64,000 bases of DNA from Bacteroidetes bacterium UBA1941. GTDB lineage: Bacteria; Bacteroidota; Bacteroidia; Chitinophagales; LD1. Location: the NCBI GenBank assembly GCA_002336805.1, contig DDEZ01000011.1:866318-930317 (forward strand), read 5' to 3'. Of the stretch, positions 25,081 through 35,100 are shown in pieces; position 1 is the first letter of the stretch, and every line of letters begins with the position of its first letter. Under the pieces are notes generated by a model, which was not told the origin of the DNA, did no database searches, and saw nothing but the letters and a program-made list of their open reading frames with translations. Position numbers and translations under genes: made by a program.

Positions 25081-25647
25081 ATGTTTGTACTCAGGGTCAA
25101 TAAAGAAGTGGTACTGCAGCTGCGAGACGAAAGCCACGCACAGGAGACTTTTGACCTGGTGAAGAAGAACAAGCACCTGCGCGACTGGATGCAGTGGTAC
25201 GATGTGATGAAGACCATCAATGACTCTGCCAATAACATAGAAGGCAACATAGAGGACTGGGAGATGAAGACCGACTACCACCTCGGTATATTCTACGAGG
25301 GTAGTATGGTAGGTATGATCAGCCTGCATGGTATCAACTATAGCGCGCACAAAGCAGCCATAGGGTACTGGCTGGACAAGGACTATGAGGGCAAAGGTAT
25401 CATCACCAGTTCCGTACGCACACTGCTGGACTACGGTTTCAACGAGCTGGGGCTAAACCGTATCGAGATAGGCGCCGCAGTGAGCAATGAGCGCAGCCGT
25501 GCTATACCGGAGAGCCTGGGATTCAAACTGGAGGGGATACTCCGCGAGAATATGTACCTGAACGGAACCTATATGGATATGGCCATGTACGGCCTGCTCC
25601 GCAGCGAATACAACAAACAAACAGAACTAAAACAGGATATACTATGA
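25081..25647 (+). CDS. GNAT N-acetyltransferase, RimL/YdaF-like
   Basis: 188 residues. The GNAT fold is complete with GIFYEGSMVGMISLHGINY (strand 2-4), AAIGYWLDKDYEGKGIITSS (acetyl-CoA pyrophosphate loop, about 95-115) and NRIEIGAAVSNERSRAIPES (about 142-161), ending LGFKLEGILRENMYLNG. The pattern matches ribosomal-protein serine/alanine acetyltransferases such as RimL and B. subtilis YdaF; the true acceptor is not known. Two bases separate it from the DUF1599 stop and it overlaps the next start by four bases, so the genes are translationally coupled. Confidence 0.9.
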   Translation: MFVLRVNKEVVLQLRDESHAQETFDLVKKNKHLRDWMQWYDVMKTINDSANNIEGNIEDWEMKTDYHLGIFYEGSMVGMISLHGINYSAHKAAIGYWLDKDYEGKGIITSSVRTLLDYGFNELGLNRIEIGAAVSNERSRAIPESLGFKLEGILRENMYLNGTYMDMAMYGLLRSEYNKQTELKQDIL

Positions 25648-27059
25648 CCGTCTACACGCTTTTCTCCTATATCGGTATCGTGGCGCTGCTGCTCACGCTG
25701 CTGCACTACTTTGTACTGGGAAATAGGAAGATCATCATTACCTTCTTCCAGAACTTTGTCGGCACGCTCTTCATTTTTTCAGGCTTTGTGAAGGCGGTAG
25801 ACCCGATGGGTACGAGCATCAAAATGCATGAGTACTTTGAGGCCATGAAGATCGAGTTTTTCAATCCGATCTCTACGCCGCTCACGGTAGCGATGCTGGT
25901 GGCAGAGCTATCGCTCGGTGTCATGCTCCTGATAGGCTGGCGGCCAAAGATCACGACCTCGCTGCTACTGCTGCTGAATGTGTTCTTCCTGCTGCTCACC
26001 GGCTACACTTATATCTCTGGTTTCAATCCGACCAATACCTTCTTTACGGTCTCTATCATTGCCTTTGTGCTGGTATGTGCTGGCGCTATCATAGAGAATG
26101 GATCGGTTCGCTTCTGGCTGCTGCTGGCGGGATTTGCTACGATTATCATCACACTCGGCCTGATGAAGTACACTACGCTGCTGCTCACCGTATCATTTGA
26201 TGCAAAGGGCATGAAGGTGACAGATTGCGGCTGCTTTGGTGACTTTATGAAGCTCAAGCCATGGCAGACATTCTACAAAGACTGTATCCTGACGGCTATG
26301 GCATTTATCCTTGCGCTGAGCTACAAGAACATCAGGCCTATCTTCTCAGCTACGCTACGTAATGGTATGGCAGGTGTAATGGTCGCAGGCTCATTGGTAT
26401 TTTGCTTGTATAACTTTGTATGGAATGAACCGGTGATAGACTTCCGCCCATATGCTATAGGTGAGGATATCAATGTGAATCGCGTACCTAAAGTGCCGGA
26501 ACGCAAGGACTTCACCTTTGTTTATAAGGATAAGAAGACTGGTACAAACCGTGACTTCTCTATGAAGGAGATCAGCGACCCTAACAGTCCCGTATCTACA
26601 CATCCTGATGACTGGCAGTATGTAGACCGCAAAGAGGTAGTACTGGATGAAGGTATCCCTGCGCGTATCTCAAACCTCTTTATCTTCAATGAAGATGGCG
26701 TAGAACTAACAGATAGCCTGCTGCATGATCCGCACTATGCACTGGTAGTAGTGGCGCCACTGCTCGCGGAAACGCATGAGGATGCCTTCCGGGATAAGAT
26801 CAATCCGCTGGCAGCTGCTGCTGAAAAGGTTGGTGTGAAGACCTTTACCCTGACCAAGGACCTGGAGGTGGCTGAGGCATTCCGCCATAAGAATCAGACG
26901 GCATATCCGTTCTACACTACAGATGATGCTGCCATCAAAGCCATGATGCGGTCCAACCCGGGTGTGATGCTGATCAAGAATGGTGTGGTGGTGAACAAGT
27001 GGCACTACAAGCACATCCCGACCTTTGAGCAGCTGAATGCGCAGTATTTTTCAAAGTAA
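25644..27059 (+). CDS. DoxX/BT_3928-family membrane protein
   Basis: 471 residues. The N-terminal about 260 residues hold two DoxX/MauE-like modules with about 8-9 membrane helices (FSGFVKAVDPMGTSIKMHEY; VTDCGCFGDFMKLKPWQTFYKD). The DCGCFG motif is the usual MauE-like Cys pair. The C-terminal about 190 residues are periplasmic and thioredoxin-like without an active CxxC (VMLIKNGVVVNKWHYKHIP). Members are widespread in Bacteroidota as BT_3928-like proteins of unknown role; an electron-transfer or redox-folding function is suggested by MauE and DoxD relatives only. Overlaps the GNAT gene by four bases and is followed by the ABC permease gene 33 bases downstream. Confidence 0.85.
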   Translation: MTVYTLFSYIGIVALLLTLLHYFVLGNRKIIITFFQNFVGTLFIFSGFVKAVDPMGTSIKMHEYFEAMKIEFFNPISTPLTVAMLVAELSLGVMLLIGWRPKITTSLLLLLNVFFLLLTGYTYISGFNPTNTFFTVSIIAFVLVCAGAIIENGSVRFWLLLAGFATIIITLGLMKYTTLLLTVSFDAKGMKVTDCGCFGDFMKLKPWQTFYKDCILTAMAFILALSYKNIRPIFSATLRNGMAGVMVAGSLVFCLYNFVWNEPVIDFRPYAIGEDINVNRVPKVPERKDFTFVYKDKKTGTNRDFSMKEISDPNSPVSTHPDDWQYVDRKEVVLDEGIPARISNLFIFNEDGVELTDSLLHDPHYALVVVAPLLAETHEDAFRDKINPLAAAAEKVGVKTFTLTKDLEVAEAFRHKNQTAYPFYTTDDAAIKAMMRSNPGVMLIKNGVVVNKWHYKHIPTFEQLNAQYFSK

Positions 27060-27092
27060 ACCTTTTGCGTGTTCGCGTTTAGGCGAGTATCT

Positions 27093-28172
27093 ATGTTGTA
27101 CATCAAGTTCATATCAAAGCGTATCCTGAATGGCCTGCTGGTCATAGTAGGTGTGATCGTCTTTATCTTTGTGCTGTTTAACGTCTTGCCGGTCAACTCT
27201 GCCAATATGACCCTGGGTCAGCGCACAGACAAGGCATCGCTGAAAGCAATAGAGCGTGAGTTTCGCATGAATCTACCCTGGTATAGTAGGCTGGCTTATT
27301 ACTTTAATGATCTCTCCCCGGTGTCGGTGCATCGCCTGGCAGATGACAGCGATCCCAGCTGGATCAGCGAGAAGCAGGTTTCCTTTGTCAGGCTATTCAG
27401 TATAGGAGAAAAGACGATAGTGCTGAAAGCACCTAATCTGGGGCGTTCATTCCAGTCGCGCCGGCTGGTGAGTGAGATCGTGATGGAGAACTTTCCGGCT
27501 ACGGCTGTCCTGGCCCTTTGTGCTATCGCTCTAGCCTCTGTGATAGGCATCGTACTGGGAGTATTTGCCGCGCTGAAGCAGTACACATTCTGGGACAATG
27601 CCATCCTCTTTATTTCCAATATTGGTATTTCGCAGCCTTCCTTCTTTGCGGCCTTTATTATAGCCATGGTCTTTGGCTACTACCTGCACCACCTCACCGG
27701 CCTGGACCCGCAGGGGCCGTTGATATGGGTAGATGATGAGGGGCATACTATCTATGTCTGGAGGAACCTGATCCTGCCCGTGATAGCCTTGGGTATACGC
27801 CCGGTAGCCATCATCGCTCAGCTCACGCGCAGTAGCATGCTCGATACGCTGTCTATGGATTTTGTCCGTACGGCAAAAGCGAAAGGTCTCAGCTACTACG
27901 TGATCATCTTCAAGCACGCCCTGCGCAATGCGCTGAACCCTGTCATTACCTCCATCTCCGGCTGGCTGGCTGCTCTGTTTACGGGCGCGTACTTTATAGA
28001 GGAGGTATTCAACTATAACGGACTGGGCTCACAAACCATCTTTGCTATCCGCAATTTTGACTTCCCCGTGGTGATGGGGCTTTCGCTATTTGTAGCAGTA
28101 GTATTTGTGGTCATGAATATCCTCACTGATATGCTCTATGCCGCCGTAGACCCTCGCGTACGTATACAGTGA
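27093..28172 (+). CDS. ABC transporter permease, OppB/DppB type
   Basis: 359 residues from ATG 27093 (MLYIKFISKRILNGLLVIVG); GTG 27069 upstream is in frame but would put charged residues before the first helix. First helix, then a long periplasmic insertion (about 40-140) larger than in E. coli DppB, followed by five helices. The permease motif is well preserved: FVRTAKAKGLSYYVIIFKHALRNAL (the EAA-like loop that docks the ATPase, here opening at about residue 258). TGAYFIEEVFNYNGLG is also typical. Oligopeptide, nickel or murein-peptide uptake are possible. No OppC, ATPase or binding-protein genes are adjacent; in many Bacteroidota these genes are scattered. Part of the DUF1599-aroK operon. 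Confidence 0.88.
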   Translation: MLYIKFISKRILNGLLVIVGVIVFIFVLFNVLPVNSANMTLGQRTDKASLKAIEREFRMNLPWYSRLAYYFNDLSPVSVHRLADDSDPSWISEKQVSFVRLFSIGEKTIVLKAPNLGRSFQSRRLVSEIVMENFPATAVLALCAIALASVIGIVLGVFAALKQYTFWDNAILFISNIGISQPSFFAAFIIAMVFGYYLHHLTGLDPQGPLIWVDDEGHTIYVWRNLILPVIALGIRPVAIIAQLTRSSMLDTLSMDFVRTAKAKGLSYYVIIFKHALRNALNPVITSISGWLAALFTGAYFIEEVFNYNGLGSQTIFAIRNFDFPVVMGLSLFVAVVFVVMNILTDMLYAAVDPRVRIQ

Positions 28173-28197
28173 CGGGCAATCCTTAACTTGCAGGACG

Positions 28198-28707
28198 ATG
28201 ACCGTTTTTCTCATAGGCTTCATGGGTGCTGGTAAAACGACACTAGGCAAAAAGCTGGCGCCTAAACTGCAATGCACCTTTGTAGATGTAGACCACCTGC
28301 TGGAGCAGCGGGAGGGCATGGCTATCAAGGATATCATAGCTACCCACGGCGAGCCTTACTTTCGGCAGAAGGAATCTGAGACGCTACGTAGTATTGACCT
28401 GAACAATAAGATTATCTCGACCGGTGGCGGTACTCCTTGCTTTCATGATAATATGGCATGGATGAAAGCGCACGGCATCACGCTTTACTTGAATGTAAGC
28501 GAAAAGGTGATCTACAGCCGGCTGAAGACCGTAGACAGAGAGCAGCGTCCTCTGCTGCGGGGACTCGATGATGAGCAACTTCGCACCTTTATCAAAGAGA
28601 GGTTGAATGAACGCAGGCCATTCTACGAACAGGCACAGCTCAGCCTCGATACGGTCAGTGTACCTCTGAATGATGTGGCAGAACAGATAAGGAATTATAC
28701 TAAATAG
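28198..28707 (+). CDS. aroK: Shikimate kinase
   Basis: 169 residues; phosphorylates shikimate at the 3-OH with ATP. Walker A GFMGAGKTTLGKKLA (about 6-20), shikimate-binding Asp in VDVDHLLEQREG (about 31-42), ISTGGGTPC (about 77-85, the Gly-rich motif), and the LID with Arg in REQRPLL (about 116-122). Length is normal. Last gene of the rightward operon; its 3' end overlaps that of the convergent PRPP-binding gene by 13 bases. Confidence 0.95.
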   Translation: MTVFLIGFMGAGKTTLGKKLAPKLQCTFVDVDHLLEQREGMAIKDIIATHGEPYFRQKESETLRSIDLNNKIISTGGGTPCFHDNMAWMKAHGITLYLNVSEKVIYSRLKTVDREQRPLLRGLDDEQLRTFIKERLNERRPFYEQAQLSLDTVSVPLNDVAEQIRNYTK

Positions 28708-29195
28708 GCTTCCGCTTTGCCCTTCACCATTTCCACGCGGATATGCTCCTGCATAGTAGTGGAGAGCGAGAGGCCAACAAAATCTGTCGAGATGGGAAAT
28801 AACTTGTGCTGGCGGTCTACGAGTACTGCCACCTGCACCTTGCGCGGAGAGAACTCCATCACGGGCTTTAGCGCATAGTACATCGTTTTTCCTGTATTGG
28901 CTACGTCATCTACCAGTAGTATTACCTTATTGTCCAGCGATAGTGCCGGACCGCTGATCGCTATAGGGTGGGATAGGGGCTTATGTTTGTCCAGCTTCAG
29001 GGCGAACAGGTTGATAGTGATCTCGCTGATAGACTCGATCTCTTTTTTCAGCAGCTGTGCGTACTCATAGCCGGTACCATCTATGCCCAGCATGATGATC
29101 TCTTTCTCATCATAGTTGTCCTCCACTATCTGATAGGCTATGCGGCGCGTTTTTTGGCTGATGGCGGCCTGGTCGAGTATCAGTGTCCTTTTCAT
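28695..29195 (-). CDS. Phosphoribosyltransferase-domain protein, PyrR-like
   Basis: 166 residues from ATG 29195 (MKRTLILDQAAISQKTRRIA). The start follows the local Bacteroidota-like motif, and the longer frame to 29411 is unlikely coding. The PRPP-binding motif is VILLVDDVANTGKTMYYAL (about 93-111), the hallmark of type I phosphoribosyltransferases; the hood has MLGIDGTGYEYAQLLKKEI. Overall layout resembles PyrR, the bifunctional uracil phosphoribosyltransferase and pyr regulator, but no pyr genes are near, so a general PRTase is also possible. Convergent with aroK, with a 13-base overlap of coding ends. Confidence 0.85.
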   Translation of the reverse strand: MKRTLILDQAAISQKTRRIAYQIVEDNYDEKEIIMLGIDGTGYEYAQLLKKEIESISEITINLFALKLDKHKPLSHPIAISGPALSLDNKVILLVDDVANTGKTMYYALKPVMEFSPRKVQVAVLVDRQHKLFPISTDFVGLSLSTTMQEHIRVEMVKGKAEAYLV

Positions 29196-29292
29196 ACGGC
29201 TAAAATAAGCCTTTTGGTGAGTTAAAAAGCAGAAGGATAGCCTGGCTTTCTTTGAAATTTCAATAGCTTTAGACTTACCAAAACCAAACACA

Positions 29293-29586
29293 ATGGAAGT
29301 AATAAGAGATGAGCAACTCTGGCGCGTAGCCAAGAAGCGTGCTGCTTTCAAAAGGCACCTGGCTACATACGTCATCATAAATGGATTCCTCTGGGCGCTC
29401 TGGTTTATCACCGAGGGTCACGACGACGGCCTCAGCGCCGGTAATATCTGGAGCGCCTGGCCTATCTGGTCTACACTGGGCTGGGGTATAGGTCTGGCAT
29501 TCAACTATGTAGGTGCCTACCACCAGACCAGCAAGGAGGATGCTGTACAGCGGGAGTATGACAAGCTCCGCAATGCGCGCAAGTAG
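29293..29586 (+). CDS. 2TM-domain small membrane protein
   Basis: 97 residues with the 2TM pattern: a basic N-terminal helix (WRVAKKRAAFKRHLATYV), the first membrane helix (YVIINGFLWALWFITEG), a short polar turn (GNIWSAWPIWSTLGW) and a second helix (GWGIGLAFNYVGAY), then a Glu/Lys-rich tail. The domain often caps histidine kinases of the LytS type or stands alone as here; the function of stand-alone forms is not known. Start ATG 29293, stop 29586. Upstream is an AT-rich promoter region shared with the divergent PRTase gene. Confidence 0.85.
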   Translation: MEVIRDEQLWRVAKKRAAFKRHLATYVIINGFLWALWFITEGHDDGLSAGNIWSAWPIWSTLGWGIGLAFNYVGAYHQTSKEDAVQREYDKLRNARK

Positions 29587-29667
29587 GATGTGCCATACAG
29601 CCATCTCTGTGTTAATCTTGCCCTGAAACTACCAACTATTGTTTTCTTTGCTGGCTAAAATAAAGCC

Positions 29668-32094
29668 GTGATGCAAAGGATACTTGTGTTGCTTTCTCTG
29701 TTGCTGCCTCTTTCTATCTGGGCCTCTACTGACTCTGTGGTCTGTCGCCTGTCTGATGCTGAGGGCCGCTACCGTGAGCACAATTGCAACTTTACGCACA
29801 TCAGCCTGGACGTACGATTTGTACCCAGAGAGGGCAGAGTGATAGGCAAGGAGACTTTGCTATTTACTCCTATACAGCCGCTGATCGACTCTGTGTATCT
29901 CGATGCGCCTGGTATCGCGATCAGGAGAGTGCTGCTGGACAAGGCTTCCGTGAATGTGTCTTTTGATACGACAGCTAAAGGTGTCATCATACGGTTTCCC
30001 AAACAAAAGCTGAAGTGGGATGACAAGCATAGCCTCGATATAGAATACGAAGCCACGCCGCGCAAGGGGTTGTATTTTGTAGGGTGGAATGATGACCGCA
30101 ACCTTTCCCGCAAGCAGATCTGGACGCAGGGACAAGGCGTGGACAACCGCTACTGGTTTCCCTGCTATGATGATGTAGATGACAAGGTGATCAGTGAGAC
30201 CACTATCACCTTTGATAAGAACTATACAGTAGTCTCAAACGGCAACCTGCTCAGCACAAAGATCAACGCAGACAGCACAAAGACCTGGCACTATGCTATG
30301 ACCGAGCCTCATGCGCCCTATCTGGTCATGATGGCGATAGATAAATACGCCTATAGGGACTATAAAAGTGATAATGGCATCACATCTCGTGAATACTACT
30401 ACGCCGACCAGCCCGAGGTAGAGGCTCCCACCTATCAGTATAGCAAAGAGCTGATGGACTGGCTGCCAAAGGAGATCGGCATGCCATTCCCATGGCAGAC
30501 CTATGCCAATGTGCCGGTGCAGGAGTTTATGTTTGGTGCTATGGAGAATACTACAGCTACGATCTATGGAGATTTCTATCAGGTAGACCGCCGCTCCCAG
30601 ATAGAGCGTCCGTATATAGGTGTCAATGCACACGAGCTGACGCACCAGTGGTTTGGCGACTATATCACAGAGTACAGTGCCACGCACCACTGGCTGCATG
30701 AGAGCTTTGCTACCTACTACTCCAAGATGTTTCTACGCCATATCTACGGTGAGGACCAGTACCAGATGGCCATGCGCGGCGAGATGCTCCAGGCTATACA
30801 GGCTGATAAGGAGAACCGCTTTCCCATAGCGCATACCCATGCGGGCTCTGCGCGTCACTACCCCAAGGGAAGCTTTGTAGTAGGTATGCTGCGCTATGTG
30901 GTAGGAGACGAGATCTATCGCCGCTCTATCGTAAACTACCTGCGCAAACACGCCCACGGCAATGTAGATACGCATGATTTCTACCGCACCTTTATGGAGA
31001 CTGCAGGTATCAATCTGGATTGGTTCTTTGATGAGTGGGTATACCATAGTGGTGTGCCGGGCTTTGCGGTGCAGTATGAGGCCAAATCTGACCGCACTAC
31101 CTTTTATGTAGAGCAAACGCACAAGACGGACTCCCTTATCCATTACTTCCGCATGCCGGTGGTGATAGAGGTAGACTATACTGATGAGAGCCGGGATACC
31201 GTGCGTGAATGGGTGAGCAGCCAGTATGACACCATCTCCATACCCAATAAGCAAGGCAAGAAAATAGCCTACACTATTTTTGATCCGGGATATAATATCA
31301 TGAAGACCATGAAGCTGTCTCACCCGTACAGTGAGCTGATAGCTCAGGCTACGGGCGCACACAATATGATAGACCGCTACGATGCCGTGCAAGCCCTGCG
31401 CGATACTGCGCTGGATATAAAACGCAATGACCTGATCCATATTTACAATACTGAGAAGAGCCACAATATCCGCTCTGAGGTAGTATATCAGCTGCGCGGT
31501 GATAGTGTGCCAGAGGGTATAGCGGTACTGATAAAGGCGGCAAATGACCCGGACTGGAATGTACATCGCACCCTGGCTGAGCGGCTGGATACCATCAGGC
31601 CATCACTCCTCTCTGCCTATGAAAAACTTCTGTCAGACACATCTTATTACACTATAGAAATAGCCCTCCGCAAGCTAGTCAAGCAATACCCGGCTAAGAA
31701 GGCCCAATACCTGACCACCGTCAGAAAACTGCACGGGCTATCTCAGAACGTACGCATCACCTATCTGGAGCTAAAGGGTAAAGACAGTATCGGTACGGTA
31801 AAGGATGAACTGGTGGCCTATGCTTCTCAGTCCTATGAGTTTCGTACCAGGGTCCGGGCCATGGAGGCCCTCGAGCGCCTGCACTACAGTGACGATCATC
31901 TCATACAAAATGTGACCGATGCCATCCTCAGCTCCAATAGCCGCCTGGCAGGACCCGCAGAGCGTGTACTTGTCAAGCTTTTCAAGAAAGAAGGTGTAAA
32001 AGGTGCATTTACCGCTTACTACAAAGCAAATACATGGAAAGACTGGCAAAAAGAAAGGCTGAAGGGCCTGGTGGATCAGGCTGAGTCTCACTAG
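29668..32094 (+). CDS. M1-family aminopeptidase, exported
   Basis: 808 residues. Signal peptide MMQRILVLLSLLLPLSIWAS. The M1 catalytic domain has the exopeptidase motif GAMEN (about 290-294) and the zinc site HELTHQWFGDY with the second Glu in HESFATYY 18 residues on (about 323-350). The catalytic Tyr is likely in PKGSFVVGMLRYVVG. The N-terminal beta domain (SLDVRFVPREGRVIGKETL) is normal. From about residue 560 to the end are HEAT-like helical repeats (DPDWNVHRTLAERLDTI). M1 enzymes remove N-terminal residues from peptides in the periplasm or outside. No T9SS domain is present, so it is probably periplasmic. Start ATG 29668; the gene is monocistronic and convergent with the RND operon. Confidence 0.94.
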   Translation: MMQRILVLLSLLLPLSIWASTDSVVCRLSDAEGRYREHNCNFTHISLDVRFVPREGRVIGKETLLFTPIQPLIDSVYLDAPGIAIRRVLLDKASVNVSFDTTAKGVIIRFPKQKLKWDDKHSLDIEYEATPRKGLYFVGWNDDRNLSRKQIWTQGQGVDNRYWFPCYDDVDDKVISETTITFDKNYTVVSNGNLLSTKINADSTKTWHYAMTEPHAPYLVMMAIDKYAYRDYKSDNGITSREYYYADQPEVEAPTYQYSKELMDWLPKEIGMPFPWQTYANVPVQEFMFGAMENTTATIYGDFYQVDRRSQIERPYIGVNAHELTHQWFGDYITEYSATHHWLHESFATYYSKMFLRHIYGEDQYQMAMRGEMLQAIQADKENRFPIAHTHAGSARHYPKGSFVVGMLRYVVGDEIYRRSIVNYLRKHAHGNVDTHDFYRTFMETAGINLDWFFDEWVYHSGVPGFAVQYEAKSDRTTFYVEQTHKTDSLIHYFRMPVVIEVDYTDESRDTVREWVSSQYDTISIPNKQGKKIAYTIFDPGYNIMKTMKLSHPYSELIAQATGAHNMIDRYDAVQALRDTALDIKRNDLIHIYNTEKSHNIRSEVVYQLRGDSVPEGIAVLIKAANDPDWNVHRTLAERLDTIRPSLLSAYEKLLSDTSYYTIEIALRKLVKQYPAKKAQYLTTVRKLHGLSQNVRITYLELKGKDSIGTVKDELVAYASQSYEFRTRVRAMEALERLHYSDDHLIQNVTDAILSSNSRLAGPAERVLVKLFKKEGVKGAFTAYYKANTWKDWQKERLKGLVDQAESH

Positions 32095-32121
32095 GCGCTG
32101 GTGCTTCTAGGATTGGCCTCA

Positions 32122-35100
32122 TTATTCGTTTTTCCTCTGGTCATGTTTGTCCTTAGCGTGCGCTATTTCGTATTCTAGTTCCGGATCTATATTCTGAGCT
32201 TCTACTTTACGCTCTTTCTCCAGCAGCTCCTCGTGATGAGCTTGTAGCCATGCCAGCTCTTTTTTACCATACGAGAACTTTGTAAACAACACGAATAGTA
32301 CCGGCACTATAAAGATAGAGATAGTGGTCGATGCTATCATTCCGCCGAGTACAGTCACACCTATCGTATTCCGTGCCACGGCGCCTGCACCGGTAGCCAG
32401 TACGAGCGGCATCACTCCGAGTATAAATGCTGCAGACGTCATGACTATAGGGCGCAAGCGCAGTTTTACCGCATCTACAGTAGAGGCTATGAGCTCCTCG
32501 CCTCTGTCTACTCGTATCTTGGCAAACTCGACTATGAGTATCGCATTTTTGGCCGAGAGCCCTATCAAGGTGATGAGCCCTATCTGTGCATATACATTAT
32601 TGGTCAGCTTAGGTATACATATCAGGAGCAATATGGCACCAAAGGCGCTGATAGGCACTGCCAGCATCACAGATAGTGGCACTGACCAGCTTTCATACAG
32701 TGCCGCTAGAAACAGGAAAACAAATGTGATGGAGAATAAAAATATGTAGACAGTCGTCGATCCTGCCTTGATCTCCTCATAGCTCAGGCCCGAAAACTCA
32801 TATGTATATCCCGGAGGCAACACTTTGGACGCGGTCTCTTTCAGCGCCTCTATTCCCTGTCCAGTACTGTAGCCTGGCGGGGTAGCACCATTGACCTCCG
32901 CTGAGCGAAAGATATTGAAGTGTGTGATGAGCGGAGCTGTTTCTATTGGCTTGTAGCTTATAAGGGTGCTCAGTGGTACCATACTGCCGGCCTGGTTTCT
33001 GACGTAGTAGCGGTTCATGTCGGATATCAGAGCTCTGTAGGCTGTGTCTGCCTGTATGACCACGTGATAGGTACGATTATACAGTGTGAAATTGTTTACG
33101 AACAGACTGCCCATATTAGCCTGTATCGTAGAGAAAACATCAGCAATATTTACTCCCATCTTCCGGCACTTCTCCCGGTCTACTGTCAGGCTAAAGGCCG
33201 GTGTATGGGCAGAAAAGAAACTGAACGCTGTAGACGTAGCCGGATTTTTCTGCGCAGCAGCCACAAATTTTTTGACTACAGCCTCAAAGGCATGGACGTC
33301 ATCCGTGCTGTTGCCTTGCTGTATCTGTATACTGTATCCCGCAGACTGGCCTATCCCACGGATAGGAGGCGGAGGGATGACTACTATATTGGCATTTTTT
33401 ATACCGGCTTTTGCGATACGCTTTTTCAATACTTCTATGATCCCGGGGACCTTGAGGCTATCAGCTTTGCGGTCATCCCACGGAGCCAGCGTGGTAAAGA
33501 TGGTGCCATTATTAGAATTGGCAGCACCGTTGAGTACATTGAAGCCGGATAATGCAGCAAAGTGTGTGACGCCGGGTGTACTGCCTACTACTTTCATTAG
33601 TTTGCTGATCACTCCCACGGATGCAGCGGTAGATGATCCCTCTGGTAGCTGGTAGGTCACAAAAAGCCGTCCATCATCTTCAGAAGGTATAAATCCTGAT
33701 GGCTTGTATTTAAACAGAAAAAAAGTGGCTACACAAATTATAGTCAATAGTGCCACGATCCATGGTGAGCGGTGTATGCTATGCTTCACGCCATTGGAGT
33801 AGCGGTAGCTGAGTTTATCGAAGCCTACATTGAAATAATGAAATGGCTTTTGATACCATTTTATTTTATCCTCTTTATCTTTTGCGGTAGGGCGCAGGAG
33901 CAGAGTACATAGGGCAGGAGTGAGGGATAGGGCGACGAATGCAGATAAAACTACGGAGATGGCTATCGTAATGGCAAACTGCTGATACAACCTGCCTACA
34001 ATGCCGGGTATGAACCCCACTGGTACGAATACAGCTGCCAGGATCAAGGCGATAGCTACGACCGGGCCCGAGATGTCTTTCATAGCTCTATACGTCGCTT
34101 CTTTGGCAGACATGCCCTGCTCATCTATATAATGCTGTACTGCCTCTACTACGATGATCGCATCATCTACCACGATACCTATGGCCAGTACAAAGCCAAA
34201 CAGTGTCAGTGTATTGATCGTAAAGCCTAAAGGAATAAAAAAGCAAAAAGTACCCAGTATAGATACAGGTATGGCAAAAATAGGAATGAGTGTAGAGCGC
34301 AGATTTTGAAGGAACAGGAAGACCACGATAGCCACCAGGCCTAATGCCTGTATGAGCGTTAGCAGTACTTCCTTGATAGACACTTGTATGATGGTCACAG
34401 ACTCAAAAGGCACCTTGTAGTCTATATCTACCGGAAACGTTTTTTTCAACCTTTCCAATTCAGCATATACATTTTTTGCTGTCTGCAGCGCATTGCTGCC
34501 AGGGGACTGGAAGATCATCAGGTAGGAGGCAGGCTTGCCGTCTACAAATGAGTTGCTGGAAAAAGTAAATTTCCCTAGTTCCACACGAGCTATATCTCGC
34601 AGGTATACGATTGTGCCCGTAGCAGTATCCGTCTTGACGATGACCTTTTCAAATTCAGATGCTTTTTCCATCCGTCCGTTGACGAGTATGGGTACCTCGC
34701 GTACCTGATCTCCGGGTTGTGGCGGCGCACCCACAGCGCCGGCAGCTACCTGCATATTTTGAGCGTCCAGTGCGGCGCTTACATCCTGTGTCGTTATGTT
34801 GTAGGAGGCCATCTTATCCGGATTCATCCAGATACGCATACTGAAGTTATCAGCGCGTGCATTGATATCGCCTACACCTGGTACACGGAGCAGCGCATCC
34901 TGTAGATAGATATTCGTATAGTTATCCAGAAAGGGACGACCATGTGTACCTTTAGGAGAGTATACTGCCACGAGCATCAGCATACTTGGATTGCGGGCGC
35001 GTACGGTGGCTCCCAGCTTACTGACTACTGCCGGTAGTATTGGCTTAGCTATACCTACACGGTTTTGTACGTTGAGGGCTGCGATGCGCACATTGGTCGC